Origin: Polynucleobacter sp. JS-Polo-80-F4
GTDB lineage: Bacteria; Pseudomonadota; Gammaproteobacteria; Burkholderiales; Burkholderiaceae
Assembly (NCBI RefSeq): GCF_018881965.1
Contig: NZ_JACVPI010000001.1
Coordinates: 440,018 to 504,017 of the forward strand
DNA length: 64,000 nucleotides
Reading direction: 5' to 3'
This document shows positions 25,391 through 34,591 of this stretch, in pieces. Under the pieces are notes generated by a model. The model had not been told where the DNA came from, did no database searches, and saw only the letters and a program-made list of their open reading frames with translations. Each line of letters opens with the position of its first letter. The first letter of the stretch is position 1. The translations under genes and the position numbers were made by a program.

Positions 25391-25603
25391 TTAGTAAAGC
25401 TTCTTAGGCAACATTTGGCTGCGGATACGCTTGTAATGGCGCTTAGCAGCTGCAGCCTTCTTACGCTTACGCTCAGCCGTTGGCTTCTCGTAAAACTCGC
25501 GTGCACGCAAGTCTGTCAAAAGGCCATTCTTTTCAATGGTGCGCTTGAAACGGCGCAATGCCACTTCAAATGGTTCGTTTTCGCGGAGGCGGACTGTAGT
25601 CAT
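25391..25603 (-). CDS. rpsU: Small ribosomal subunit protein bS21
   Basis: Basic 70-residue protein: [20 protein letters not shown] at the N-terminus and a Lys/Arg-rich C-terminal helix ([20 protein letters not shown]). bS21 binds the 30S platform and aids base-pairing of mRNA with the anti-Shine-Dalgarno sequence. It heads the rpsU-yqeY-dnaG-rpoD series and is separated from yqeY by a terminator, which would let it be made in excess. The promoter must lie in the 77 bp between it and the divergent tsaD. Confidence 0.97.
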   Translation of the reverse strand: MTTVRLRENEPFEVALRRFKRTIEKNGLLTDLRAREFYEKPTAERKRKKAAAAKRHYKRIRSQMLPKKLY

Positions 25604-25680
25604 ACTTATTTAACTCGTATATGCTCGATAGATATCGAAAAATTAACTGAATTGCGATTCTAGCACGGCTAAGCAAAAAA

Positions 25681-26754
25681 ATGATTGTTTTAGGAATAGA
25701 AACTTCTTGTGACGAGACCGGGGTGGCTTTATACAACACCACGCCTTGGGAAGAGGGTAAACCGGCCTTCCAGGGCATACTGGGCCAGGGCTTGCACTCT
25801 CAGATCGCCATGCACCGGGACTATGGGGGCGTTGTCCCTGAATTAGCCTCCCGCGACCATATTCGCCGGGTTTTACCCCTCCTAGACCAATCTTTAGCCC
25901 AATCTGGCCTCAAATTAGCCGATATTGATGCCGTGGCATTCACCCAGGGCCCCGGACTGGCTGGCGCCCTCCTAGTGGGCAGTGCTTTTGCTAAATCTCT
26001 CGCCCAAGGCCTAAATTTGCCCTCCATTGGGGTTCACCACCTCGAAGGACACCTGCTTTCCCCGCTTCTGGGCCAAACAGCTCCTCAATTCCCATTTATT
26101 GCCCTTTTGGTGTCTGGTGGCCACACCCAGCTCATGAAAGTCTCCGGCATTGGTCAATATGAGTTGCTTGGCGAAACCCTGGATGACGCAGCAGGAGAGG
26201 CCTTTGATAAGACCGCCAAATTACTCGGCCTGGACTACCCAGGCGGTGCAGCTATTTCTAAATTAGCGGAGCAAGGTCGTCCGGGTATTTTTGATTTACC
26301 TAAACCGATGATGCATTCTGGTGATTTAGATTTTTCCTTCTCCGGCCTAAAGACCGCAGTCCTCAATCAAACCAAAAAGTTTGCCGAGAAAAATATTGCT
26401 GATGCCAATGAGATTGCGCAGTTTCATGTGGACCTTGCTAGAAGCTTTGTTGATTCCATCGTCGCAGTTCTTGTCAGCAAATCTGAAAAAGCGCTCAAGC
26501 AAACTGGCTGCAAACATTTAGTACTTGCAGGCGGCGTTGGTGCCAATTTACAACTGCGTGCCGCACTCAATGAAAAAGCAAAGCGCAATGGTTTTGAAGT
26601 GCATTACCCACCACTGGAACTTTGCACCGATAACGGCGTAATGATTGCTTTTGCTGGGGCGCTACGTTTGATCGAAAAAAATAATGGCTCCACAACTTCT
26701 GGAGCCTTTGACATCAAACCCCGCTGGGATTTGCAAAGCAATAATCTGAAATAA
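25681..26754 (+). CDS. tsaD: tRNA N6-adenosine threonylcarbamoyltransferase
   Basis: Kae1/TsaD protein, 357 aa, that transfers threonylcarbamoyl to A37 of ANN-decoding tRNAs together with TsaB and TsaE. It begins [17 protein letters not shown]; metal-binding His residues lie in HHLEGHLL (about 120-127). The ASKHA-fold motifs [18 protein letters not shown] and LAGGVGAN are in order. It is divergent from rpsU, and converges with folE2 across 23 bp. Length is normal (340-360). Confidence 0.97.
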   Translation: MIVLGIETSCDETGVALYNTTPWEEGKPAFQGILGQGLHSQIAMHRDYGGVVPELASRDHIRRVLPLLDQSLAQSGLKLADIDAVAFTQGPGLAGALLVGSAFAKSLAQGLNLPSIGVHHLEGHLLSPLLGQTAPQFPFIALLVSGGHTQLMKVSGIGQYELLGETLDDAAGEAFDKTAKLLGLDYPGGAAISKLAEQGRPGIFDLPKPMMHSGDLDFSFSGLKTAVLNQTKKFAEKNIADANEIAQFHVDLARSFVDSIVAVLVSKSEKALKQTGCKHLVLAGGVGANLQLRAALNEKAKRNGFEVHYPPLELCTDNGVMIAFAGALRLIEKNNGSTTSGAFDIKPRWDLQSNNLK

Positions 26755-26777
26755 ATATATTGCTTATCTGTACTTGC

Positions 26778-27605
26778 CTATTTCTTGTGACTAATGCGGG
26801 CAAATGCACTGTGATTGTGAATTGACTCAAAGTTCTCAGCCTCAACCACAAAAGAGCGAATACGTTGATCTGCCTTGAGATTGCCGGCTACATCACGAAC
26901 TAAGTCTTCTACGAATTTAGGGTTGCTATAAGAATGCTCAGTCACCCATTTTTCATCAGGGCGCTTTAGCAAACCCCATAGCTCGCTCGATGCTTCGCTC
27001 TCTGCAGCAGATACTAAATCCTCTACCGTCATTTTGGTATCGGTATCAAGCACTACTGACATGGTGACATGCGAGCGCTGGTTGTGTGCACCAAAATCTG
27101 AAATCTCTTTTGAGCAAGGACACAAACTCATTACCGGAACTTGCGCACGCAAACCCAATTCAACATCAGCACTACCTGCTGCGTTTTGCTTAGCGCTTGC
27201 CATCCAAGTTACTTCGTAATCCATCAAGCTTTCTACACCGGAGACCGGGGCAGCTTTTTTAACAAAGTGGGTATAAGTAAATTGGACATGCCCTTCTTTA
27301 GCATCAAGCAATGGCAACATCTCACGCACCATTGCCACTACTGAAGTGCTGTCGACAGCAATATCCTGTTTTTGTAGCAAGGCCATGAAGCGCGACATAT
27401 GAGTGCCCTTTACATGCGCAGGCAATGCAACATCCATCTCAAAAAGACCTACCGATGGAAAATTACCCGTCTTGCTACGAATAGTGAGTGGATGACGAAC
27501 ACCGCGGATACCTACCTGCTCTATTGGCAAGGCGCGCTCATCCCGAGTCGATTGCACATCAGGCATTGCGCTTGGCTTTAAAAAGGCGGGGTTCATGTCA
27601 TTCAT
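26778..27605 (-). CDS. folE2: GTP cyclohydrolase IB (FolE2)
   Basis: Metal-dependent GTP cyclohydrolase of the COG1469 type, 275 aa, making dihydroneopterin triphosphate for folate biosynthesis. The active-site Cys lies in [20 protein letters not shown]. The ATG at 27605 is used; the open frame extends six codons further to a TTG with no support. It lies 25 bp after dxs on the same strand. FolE2 can use metals other than zinc in other bacteria; whether a canonical folE exists elsewhere cannot be seen. Confidence 0.94.
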   Translation of the reverse strand: MNDMNPAFLKPSAMPDVQSTRDERALPIEQVGIRGVRHPLTIRSKTGNFPSVGLFEMDVALPAHVKGTHMSRFMALLQKQDIAVDSTSVVAMVREMLPLLDAKEGHVQFTYTHFVKKAAPVSGVESLMDYEVTWMASAKQNAAGSADVELGLRAQVPVMSLCPCSKEISDFGAHNQRSHVTMSVVLDTDTKMTVEDLVSAAESEASSELWGLLKRPDEKWVTEHSYSNPKFVEDLVRDVAGNLKADQRIRSFVVEAENFESIHNHSAFARISHKK

Positions 27606-27630
27606 GGCTCTATTTTCAGGCAAAACCGGC

Positions 27631-29532
27631 TTATTTGCCTAAAAGTGCTGAATTTGCAGTCAATATTGCAGGAAAACGTTGTTTGATGGAGTTGGCAATA
27701 CCCTCTACATCCAAGCCACACTTGGTCATTAACAAACTGTAGTCCCCATGCTCAATGAATTCATCTGGAAGACCTAATTGCAAGAGGGGTTTATTAATAC
27801 CCAGATTTGATAACGCCTCTAAGCAAGCACTTCCTGCCCCGCCGGCAATAGCACCATCCTCAATCGTCACAAAATAATCATGATCAGCGGCTAGCGATTG
27901 AATTAAATCAACATCGAGCGGCTTCACAAAACGCATATTGGCAACTGTTGCATCAATACCCTCAGCCACTTCGAGTGCGGGGTAGAGCAAAGTACCAAAT
28001 GCCAAGATCGCCACTCGTTGACCAGCGGGCGCCGTTGATTTGCGACGAAGCTCGCCCTTACCCATTGGCAGAGTTCGCAATTCTTTTGATGGGATAGCCC
28101 CAACACCTGCACCACGTGGATAGCGCACTGCACTTGGATGGGGTTGATGGAAAGCAGTTGTTAATAAATCGCGACACTCTGCTTCATCTGCTGGTGTCAT
28201 CACCAACATGTTTGGTATGCATCGTAAAAATGGAATGTCATATGCACCAGCATGCGTAGCGCCATCGGCGCCAACAAGACCGGCGCGGTCTAATGCAAAG
28301 AGAACCGGCAAATCTTGTAATGCCACATCATGAATCAGTTGGTCATAAGCGCGCTGCAAGAAAGTAGAGTAAATCGCCACTACCGGCTTCATACCTTCGC
28401 AAGCCATGCCAGCTGCAAAAGTGACGGCATGCTGCTCAGCAATACCGACGTCGTAGTAACGCTTAGGGAAATTCTTTTCAAACTCTACCAAGCCCGAACC
28501 TTCACGCATTGCTGGCGTAATACCAACCAATAAAGGATCTGCGTGCGCCATGTCGCACAACCACTCACCAAATACTTGAGTAAAGGTTTTCTTACTGGCA
28601 ACGGCTTTTTTGACGCCCTCTTCGGGATTAAATTTACTTGGGCCGTGGTACAGCACAGGATCCGCCTCAGCCAACTCATAGCCCTGACCTTTTTTAGTCA
28701 CTACGTGCAAGAACTGTGGACCACGACCTTCTAAGGCCAAGCGACGCACGTTCTGCAACATTGGGATAAGAGCATCTAAATCATGACCATCAATCGGACC
28801 AAAATAATTAAAGCCAAACTCTTGGAAGATCGTTGATGGAGAAACCATGCCTTTGGCGTGATCTTCAAGGCGCTTAGCGAACTCACGTAAGGGTGGCGCA
28901 ATTGATAAAACACTATCAATGCCTTTTTTAGTTGCGGAATAAATGTTGCCACTGAGCAATCTAGCCAGGTGACGGTTCAGCGCGCCCACAGCTGGAGAGA
29001 TTGACATGTCGTTATCGTTCAATATCACGACGAGGGGCAAGTCGTCATACACGCCGGCATTATTCATGGCTTCAAAAGCCATCCCACCAGTCATAGCGCT
29101 ATCACCAATGACTGCTACGGCAACATGTCGCTCGCCTTTAGTTTGAAAAGCGCGCGCCATACCCATAGCGGCAGAAATGCTCGTTGATGAGTGGCCGGTA
29201 CCAAAAGCATCAAACTCACTTTCGGAGCGATGCGGAAAACCTGATAAACCTTGATATTGACGCAAGGTATTCATGCGTTCACGACGACCAGTCAAAATCT
29301 TGTGTGGATAGCTTTGGTGGCCTACATCCCAAACGATGCGATCGTCTGGTGTACCAAATACGTAATGCAAAGCAATCGACAGCTCCACCGTTCCCAAGTT
29401 TGACGACAGATGTCCGCCTGTTTTGGAAACAGAGTCCAAAACAAACTCACGCAACTCATCAGCTAAAGCGGGCAGCTCTTCGCGTGACAGTTTTTTGAGA
29501 TCGTCGGGGGAGTTTATGGAATGTAAAGTCAT
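27631..29532 (-). CDS. dxs: 1-deoxy-D-xylulose-5-phosphate synthase
   Basis: Thiamine-diphosphate transketolase-like enzyme, 633 aa, condensing pyruvate and glyceraldehyde 3-phosphate as the first step of the MEP isoprenoid pathway. Visible: [16 protein letters not shown], the ThDP-binding [18 protein letters not shown] ending in NDNDMSISP, the second domain with [15 protein letters not shown] and [15 protein letters not shown], and the C-terminal transketolase domain. It lies downstream of ispA, supplying precursors to the same pathway, and upstream of folE2. Confidence 0.97.
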   Translation of the reverse strand: MTLHSINSPDDLKKLSREELPALADELREFVLDSVSKTGGHLSSNLGTVELSIALHYVFGTPDDRIVWDVGHQSYPHKILTGRRERMNTLRQYQGLSGFPHRSESEFDAFGTGHSSTSISAAMGMARAFQTKGERHVAVAVIGDSAMTGGMAFEAMNNAGVYDDLPLVVILNDNDMSISPAVGALNRHLARLLSGNIYSATKKGIDSVLSIAPPLREFAKRLEDHAKGMVSPSTIFQEFGFNYFGPIDGHDLDALIPMLQNVRRLALEGRGPQFLHVVTKKGQGYELAEADPVLYHGPSKFNPEEGVKKAVASKKTFTQVFGEWLCDMAHADPLLVGITPAMREGSGLVEFEKNFPKRYYDVGIAEQHAVTFAAGMACEGMKPVVAIYSTFLQRAYDQLIHDVALQDLPVLFALDRAGLVGADGATHAGAYDIPFLRCIPNMLVMTPADEAECRDLLTTAFHQPHPSAVRYPRGAGVGAIPSKELRTLPMGKGELRRKSTAPAGQRVAILAFGTLLYPALEVAEGIDATVANMRFVKPLDVDLIQSLAADHDYFVTIEDGAIAGGAGSACLEALSNLGINKPLLQLGLPDEFIEHGDYSLLMTKCGLDVEGIANSIKQRFPAILTANSALLGK

Positions 29533-29597
29533 TGAATCTAAATAATCTGTACTAATGCATTTCTCTGAATTGCTCTTGCGTTTCTATTGCCTCATTC

Positions 29598-30494
29598 TTA
29601 CTTGCCGCGATTGACAACTAAGAGAGCCAAATCTTTTAAAGCCTGTGCAGGTGCACCAAAACCATCTAAGCTAGCTATTGCCATCTCTTGCAACTCTTTA
29701 GCCTGCTTCTGAGCATAGTCTAAACCCATCAAGGTCACATAGGTCGGCTTATTCGCAGCAGCGTCTTTACCAGCGGTCTTACCCAAGGTTTGACTATCAG
29801 CAGTGGCATCCAGCACATCATCCACAATCTGAAATGCCAATCCCAAGGACTTTGAATAATTTTGTAGATTCACCATTTGGGAAGGATTGAGGGAAACAGC
29901 AATGCCGCCCAACTCTACGGCGCATGACAACAAAGCACCAGTTTTCATGGCATGCATTTGCTTTAATCCTGGCAAATCTAGTTTTTTGCCAACGCTCTCT
30001 AAATCAATTGCTTGACCACCCGCCATGCCGCGCGAACCAGAGGCAGCAGCTAAGGCAGAAATCATCTTGAGGCGCGCTTGCGCATCACAGTTTGTATTAG
30101 TAAGAATTTCAAAGGAGCGAGTTTGTAATGCATCCCCAACTAATAATGCCGTGGCCTCATCAAAAGCCTTATGCACCGTAGGGCGACCACGACGTAAGTC
30201 GTCATCATCCATGCAAGGCAAATCATCATGCACTAATGAGTAAGCATGAATACATTCAATGGATACGGCCGCCGCATCCAATGCCTCGCCACTTTCTTTG
30301 CAATCACCCAGTTCACCGGCAGCGTAAACCAGTAGCGGACGTATACGCTTACCACCACCCTGCGCCGCATAACGCATTGCCTCATGCAAACGATGGGGAG
30401 TGGTTTGCGCAGAATCGAGCAAGCGATCTAAGGCTCGCTCAGTCCGCTCGGAGTGAGAAGTAATCCACTCCTGAAATTGAAAAGCAGTACTCAA
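29598..30494 (-). CDS. ispA: Farnesyl diphosphate synthase (short-chain polyprenyl synthase)
   Basis: Trans-prenyltransferase, 298 aa, with the first Asp-rich motif DDLPCMDDDDLRRGRPT and the second FQIVDDVLD. Substrates would be DMAPP/GPP plus IPP, giving farnesyl diphosphate. The start is a TTG immediately after the xseB stop (TAATTG), backed by GAGG about 6 nt upstream; the next in-frame ATG would delete conserved N-terminal sequence. Translational coupling with xseB is likely. The product chain length is inferred from family and context. Confidence 0.94.
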   Translation of the reverse strand: MSTAFQFQEWITSHSERTERALDRLLDSAQTTPHRLHEAMRYAAQGGGKRIRPLLVYAAGELGDCKESGEALDAAAVSIECIHAYSLVHDDLPCMDDDDLRRGRPTVHKAFDEATALLVGDALQTRSFEILTNTNCDAQARLKMISALAAASGSRGMAGGQAIDLESVGKKLDLPGLKQMHAMKTGALLSCAVELGGIAVSLNPSQMVNLQNYSKSLGLAFQIVDDVLDATADSQTLGKTAGKDAAANKPTYVTLMGLDYAQKQAKELQEMAIASLDGFGAPAQALKDLALLVVNRGK

Positions 30495-30728
30495 TTAAGC
30501 CTCGAACACTCGAACTTGTTGTTCAACCTGAGCCAGCATTCCTTGGCAGTGCTTCAGCAATGCAGCGCCACGTTGATAGGCAAGCAAGGTTTCTTCTAGA
30601 GAAAATTTGCCAGATTCCATATCGGAAATAAGCTTCTCAAGCTCTTTTACGGCCTGTTCATAGCGTAAATCGGGGTCGATTTGGATCTCAAGACCTGGTT
30701 TCTGACTCTCTGACTTCTTGGCTGGCAT
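30495..30728 (-). CDS. xseB: Exodeoxyribonuclease VII small subunit
   Basis: A 77-residue helical protein with the family core YEQAVKELEKLISDMESGKFSLEETLLAYQRG and LLKHCQGMLAQVEQQV. It pairs with XseA (not in this window) to degrade single-stranded DNA. It is the first gene of xseB-ispA-dxs-folE2. The adjacency xseB-ispA-dxs is widespread in proteobacteria, which strengthens the call. Confidence 0.95.
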   Translation of the reverse strand: MPAKKSESQKPGLEIQIDPDLRYEQAVKELEKLISDMESGKFSLEETLLAYQRGAALLKHCQGMLAQVEQQVRVFEA

Positions 30729-30790
30729 AAGCTGGTTTCCTTCATATTTCCAAGGCGGATAGCCCTACATATTAAAGCGAGAAACCCCTT

Positions 30791-30809
30791 GGATGGGTAT
30801 AATCCATCC
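30791..30809. promoter_or_regulatory. Candidate -10 inside an inverted repeat, between xseB and the Rieske gene
   Basis: TATAAT (30798-30803) sits within GGATGG-N7-CCATCC (30791-30809) about 90 bp upstream of the Rieske oxygenase start. No good -35 is visible 16-18 bp upstream. The inverted repeat overlapping a -10 could be a repressor site or chance. Confidence 0.35.
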
Positions 30810-30890
30810 CTTCCTTTCCAATATCGATCCGTCGATGGTTGGATTGGTTATTCCGCTTAGCTTCGGCTGACGTTTTCGGGGGTGGGGAGA

Positions 30891-31997
30891 ATGACTAATC
30901 TGGCTACCGCGCAGAAGCTTGCGCCGTCCAATCTACAACTGCCGGTTTCGGCATATTTTGACGCTGAGTTATATCAGCGGGAAATTGAACTGCTTTTTAA
31001 GCAGGGGCCTGGCTATGTTGGTCACGAACTCATGGTGCCTGAAATGGGCTCCTATCAAACTTTAAGCGCAGAAAATGAAGGTCGCATTCTTGTTCGCAAC
31101 GAATCCGGCGCAGAACTTCTTTCAAATGTTTGCCGTCATCGCCAAGCACTCATGCTCAATGGCAAAGGCAAGACCGACAATATTGTTTGCCCATTGCATC
31201 GCTGGACCTATGACTTAGGCGGCAACTTATTAGGCGCTCCACACTTTGAAGATAAGCCTTGCTTAAATCTAGGTAAATCCCCTTTACAAAATTGGCAAGG
31301 CCTCCTATTTGAAGGTCCACGTGATGTGCGCAATGACCTCGCCAAACTAGGCGTTGCTGATGACCTCAAATTTGATGGTTATGTGCTCGATCATGTTGAA
31401 GTACATGAGTGCAACTACAACTGGAAAACATTCATCGAGGTGTATCTCGAGGATTATCACGTTGTGCCATTTCATCCAGGCTTAGGTAAGTTTGTTTCTT
31501 GTGAAGACCTGCACTGGGAATTTGGTGACTGGCATAGCGTACAAACGGTTGGCATTCATAAGGATTTGCAAACCCCAGGCTCACCAACCTACCGCAACTG
31601 GCATGAGGCAGTGCTTCGTCAATTTGACGGCAAAGCCCCGCGCCACGGGGCTATTTGGCTAACCTATTACCCCAATGTGATGGTGGAGTGGTATCCGGGC
31701 GTGTTATGCGTCTCTACACTGCACCCAATGGGGCCTGGCAAAACACGCAACATCGTTGAGTTCTACTACCCAGAAGAAATCGCTTTATTTGAACGTGAGT
31801 TTGTTGAAGCAGAACGTGCTGCTTATATGGAAACCTGCATCGAAGATGATGAAATCGCTGAACGCATGGATCAAGGGCGCGCAGCTCTTCTAGCTCGCGG
31901 TGTAAATGAAGTGGGTCCGTATCAAAGTCCCATGGAAGATGGCATGCAACATTTTCACGAATGGTATCGCCGCGTCATGAACTTTGAAGGCGCATAA
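30891..31997 (+). CDS. Rieske-type ring-hydroxylating oxygenase alpha-subunit homologue
   Basis: Protein of 368 aa with a Rieske 2Fe-2S centre near residues 75-100 (CRHRQ and CPLHRWTYDL, the C-x-H and C-x2-H pairs) and a mononuclear iron site in YLEDYHVVPFHPGL (His-x4-His preceded by acidic residues). It belongs to the aromatic ring-hydroxylating dioxygenase alpha family. No beta subunit, ferredoxin or reductase gene is adjacent. The ATG at 30891 is used, although the purine run GGGGAGA abuts it closely; a GTG three codons earlier is possible. The substrate is unknown. A ferredoxin-reductase-type gene at 53.7 kb could serve it, but nothing links the two. Confidence 0.87.
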   Translation: MTNLATAQKLAPSNLQLPVSAYFDAELYQREIELLFKQGPGYVGHELMVPEMGSYQTLSAENEGRILVRNESGAELLSNVCRHRQALMLNGKGKTDNIVCPLHRWTYDLGGNLLGAPHFEDKPCLNLGKSPLQNWQGLLFEGPRDVRNDLAKLGVADDLKFDGYVLDHVEVHECNYNWKTFIEVYLEDYHVVPFHPGLGKFVSCEDLHWEFGDWHSVQTVGIHKDLQTPGSPTYRNWHEAVLRQFDGKAPRHGAIWLTYYPNVMVEWYPGVLCVSTLHPMGPGKTRNIVEFYYPEEIALFEREFVEAERAAYMETCIEDDEIAERMDQGRAALLARGVNEVGPYQSPMEDGMQHFHEWYRRVMNFEGA

Positions 31998-32055
31998 TCA
32001 AGCAAGGTTTTACACGTTTAGCTAGCAATCCTCACCACTACTAATAGGAAGCATC

Positions 32056-32886
32056 ATGAGCCCTCTAATCTCAGCAAACCAGTTAGAAGAAATTATCAAT
32101 AGTGGCGAGAATGTATTGCTCTGTGATTGCCGCTTTGATTTAGTGGATCCACTGATTGGCAAAAAGTCTTACGAAGAAAGTCATATTCCTGGCGCCATCT
32201 ATGTTGACCTTGATAAAGATCTATCAGGGGCAAAAACTGGCGGTAATGGTCGTCACCCCCTTCCCAACCCAGAAGCCTGGGCACAAACCAAGACCCGCCT
32301 AGGTATCAGCCCAAACACTTTAGTAGTCGCCTACGACAAACAAGGCTCCGTATATGCCAGCCGCTTATGGTGGATGCTCAAGGCCACCGGGCATGCCAAT
32401 GTTCAGGTGTTGGATGGTGGCTTGGATGCTTGGAATGGTCCAATGGGTAGCATTCCTAGGGCGCCGACTCCCTGCAAGCAAGCTGTTGGGGTGATGCCTT
32501 ATGCTGGCCTGGTATTGGTTGATGAAGTTGTTGGCAACTTACAAAGCCAGAAAAACAAAATTATTGATGCACGTACTGAAGATCGTTTTCATGGTCAAAA
32601 TGAAACGCTAGATCCAGTTGGTGGACACATTCCTGGAGCAATGAATCGCTTCTTTAAAAACAATCTCAATGCGACTGCATTTAAAACGCCAGAACAATTG
32701 TTCAAAGAGTTCTCAGAATTTCTTGGCCCTATCAAGGCTTCTGAAATCATTCATCAATGTGGGTCCGGTGTCACTGCTTGCCACAATCTTTTAGCAATGG
32801 AGCTTGCTGGATTTAAAGGCTCACGTCTTTATGCGGGTAGCTGGAGTGAGTGGTGTGCAGACTCCAATAGGCCCTTGGAACTATAG
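32056..32886 (+). CDS. Rhodanese-type sulfurtransferase (3-mercaptopyruvate/thiosulfate)
   Basis: Tandem-rhodanese protein, 276 aa. The first domain (about 5-125) includes VLLCDCRFDL and YDKQGSVYASRLWWML; the second (about 145-275) holds the persulfide Cys in HQCGSGVTACHN. The CGSGVTA loop is characteristic of 3-mercaptopyruvate sulfurtransferases (SseA), whereas thiosulfate enzymes usually have CRKGVTA. It follows the Rieske gene by 58 bp on the same strand and converges on the ZIP gene across 15 bp. Confidence 0.9.
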   Translation: MSPLISANQLEEIINSGENVLLCDCRFDLVDPLIGKKSYEESHIPGAIYVDLDKDLSGAKTGGNGRHPLPNPEAWAQTKTRLGISPNTLVVAYDKQGSVYASRLWWMLKATGHANVQVLDGGLDAWNGPMGSIPRAPTPCKQAVGVMPYAGLVLVDEVVGNLQSQKNKIIDARTEDRFHGQNETLDPVGGHIPGAMNRFFKNNLNATAFKTPEQLFKEFSEFLGPIKASEIIHQCGSGVTACHNLLAMELAGFKGSRLYAGSWSEWCADSNRPLEL

Positions 32887-32901
32887 ACCTATTGAAATGC
32901 A

Positions 32902-33675
32902 TTAATGTAGTAAAGATAGCAGGATCACAAACCCTACGCCACAAGCAATCAATAGTGTTTGACGCAAAGACTCCACCCAGTGTGGGCGACGATGCATTTG
33001 CGGAATGAGATCACTTACCGCAATATAAATAAAACTACTAGACGCTATCACTAACAAATAAGGCATCGCTGCATGTGCGCGCTCTAGGAAGAAATAAGCA
33101 AGCACACCACCAACTACTGCCGATAAACCACAAATAAAGTTGTATAGCAAAGCGCGTGCGCGTGAAAAGCCCGCATTGAGCAGCACAATGAAATCGCCGA
33201 TCTCTTGTGGAATCTCGTGGGCAATGATCGCGATAGCGGTAAAGATGCCTACCTGATAGTCAGCCATGAAGGCTGCAGCAATCAAGATGCCATCAACAAA
33301 ATTGTGAATACCATCGCCAACTAAAATCATCCAACCACTACGCCCAGCATTTTCAGCATCATGACCATGGTGGTGGTGATGCCCATCGCCTTCATGATGG
33401 TGATCGTGACGTAATAAAGCGATTTTCTCGAGCAGGAAGAATCCTAACAACCCAGCAAGCAAGGTAGCAAACAAGTATTGGGGGTTTGCGCCCTCCATGC
33501 TAAATGCCTCAGGCAATGAGTGGAGCAAAGCGGTTGCCAATAAAATACCGACAGACAAACTGACCATGTTGTTGACCATCTTCGACAACATCGCCAAAGA
33601 ACAACTTGCTGCAACCAGAACGCTAGCAGTGCCTGCTAAGGCGGTGACCAAGAGAATGGTTTGTAAAACAGTCAT
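32902..33675 (-). CDS. ZIP-family divalent metal transporter
   Basis: Membrane protein of 257 aa with about eight transmembrane helices. The metal-binding motifs are in helices 4 and 5: HNFVDGILIAAAF and AHEIPQEIGDFIVLL. A cytoplasmic loop (about 90-112) is very His-rich (RHDHHHEGDGHHHHHGHD), typical of zinc-handling ZIP proteins. Zinc uptake is likely, but iron or manganese cannot be excluded. It starts 5 bp after the dienelactone hydrolase gene, implying co-transcription. Confidence 0.92.
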   Translation of the reverse strand: MTVLQTILLVTALAGTASVLVAASCSLAMLSKMVNNMVSLSVGILLATALLHSLPEAFSMEGANPQYLFATLLAGLLGFFLLEKIALLRHDHHHEGDGHHHHHGHDAENAGRSGWMILVGDGIHNFVDGILIAAAFMADYQVGIFTAIAIIAHEIPQEIGDFIVLLNAGFSRARALLYNFICGLSAVVGGVLAYFFLERAHAAMPYLLVIASSSFIYIAVSDLIPQMHRRPHWVESLRQTLLIACGVGFVILLSLLH

Positions 33676-33680
33676 CGCGA

Positions 33681-34556
33681 TTACACCACTCCCGTTTTCT
33701 TAAACCAAGCAGTACATTTTTCCCAGCCGTCTTTGGCAGGACCTTCGCGATAAGTGGCGCGATAGTCTGCATGGAAAGCGTGCGGAGCATCTGGATACAC
33801 CTCGAATTGACATGCTTTAGCTGCTGGATTTTTGGGGGCTGCTTGCGCCAGAGCAGCGCGCATCTGATCAACACTCTCCAGCGAGATACCGGTATCTGCT
33901 GCGCCATATAAACCAAGAACTGGGGCTTTTAAATCCATAGCAATGTCTACCGGATGACGTGGACTGCCTTCTGTCTTTTCGCCAATAAGGCGGCCATACC
34001 AGGCTACGCCTGCGCGCACTTGTGGCAAGGTTGCTGAGAGCCAAGTAATGCGGCCACCCCAACAAAAACCAGTTACGCCAACTCGTTTCAGGTCGCCACC
34101 GTTTTTACCAGCCCACACCAAGGCTGCCTGTAAATCATTCAAAACCTGCGCGTCTGGAGTCTTAGCCACAATATTTTGCTGAATCTCTGCAATTGTTCCG
34201 TAAGTATTAGGATCACCTGCGCGAGCAAAGAATTCTGGTGCAATCGCCAGATAGCCTAGTTTGGCAAAACGTCTTGTGACATCGGCAATATATTCGTGCA
34301 CGCCAAAGATTTCGCTTGTGACAATAATGATAGGCAAGGAGCCTTTGGCTTTTTCAGGACGAGAGACGTATGCCGGCATCTGAAAACTGCCTACCGGAAT
34401 CATCTGCTCACCAGCTTTGAGACCTTTGAAATCTGTTTCAATGGCAGCGGCTATAACAGGCTCAGACGCCGCCACAAATCCAACTCCAATTGCGGTCGCA
34501 CCCAGTGCCGATGTCTTCATGAAATTGCGTCGACTATTTTGAATATCTTTGCTCAT
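33681..34556 (-). CDS. Tat-exported dienelactone hydrolase family protein
   Basis: Alpha/beta hydrolase, 291 aa. The N-terminus has a twin-arginine motif, NSRRNFMKTSALGATAIG, then a hydrophobic segment ending around ASEPVIAAA, so export to the periplasm in folded form is expected. The nucleophile is Cys in GFCWGGR, with a His in PHAFHADYR near the C-terminus and an Asp in between (GAADTGIS), the dienelactone hydrolase triad. Natural substrates of these periplasmic homologues are unknown. It lies upstream of the ZIP transporter on the same strand. Confidence 0.9.
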   Translation of the reverse strand: MSKDIQNSRRNFMKTSALGATAIGVGFVAASEPVIAAAIETDFKGLKAGEQMIPVGSFQMPAYVSRPEKAKGSLPIIIVTSEIFGVHEYIADVTRRFAKLGYLAIAPEFFARAGDPNTYGTIAEIQQNIVAKTPDAQVLNDLQAALVWAGKNGGDLKRVGVTGFCWGGRITWLSATLPQVRAGVAWYGRLIGEKTEGSPRHPVDIAMDLKAPVLGLYGAADTGISLESVDQMRAALAQAAPKNPAAKACQFEVYPDAPHAFHADYRATYREGPAKDGWEKCTAWFKKTGVV

Positions 34557-34591
34557 TGCCTAATCTCCTAGCTTTTTTCTCTCTTGAATAC

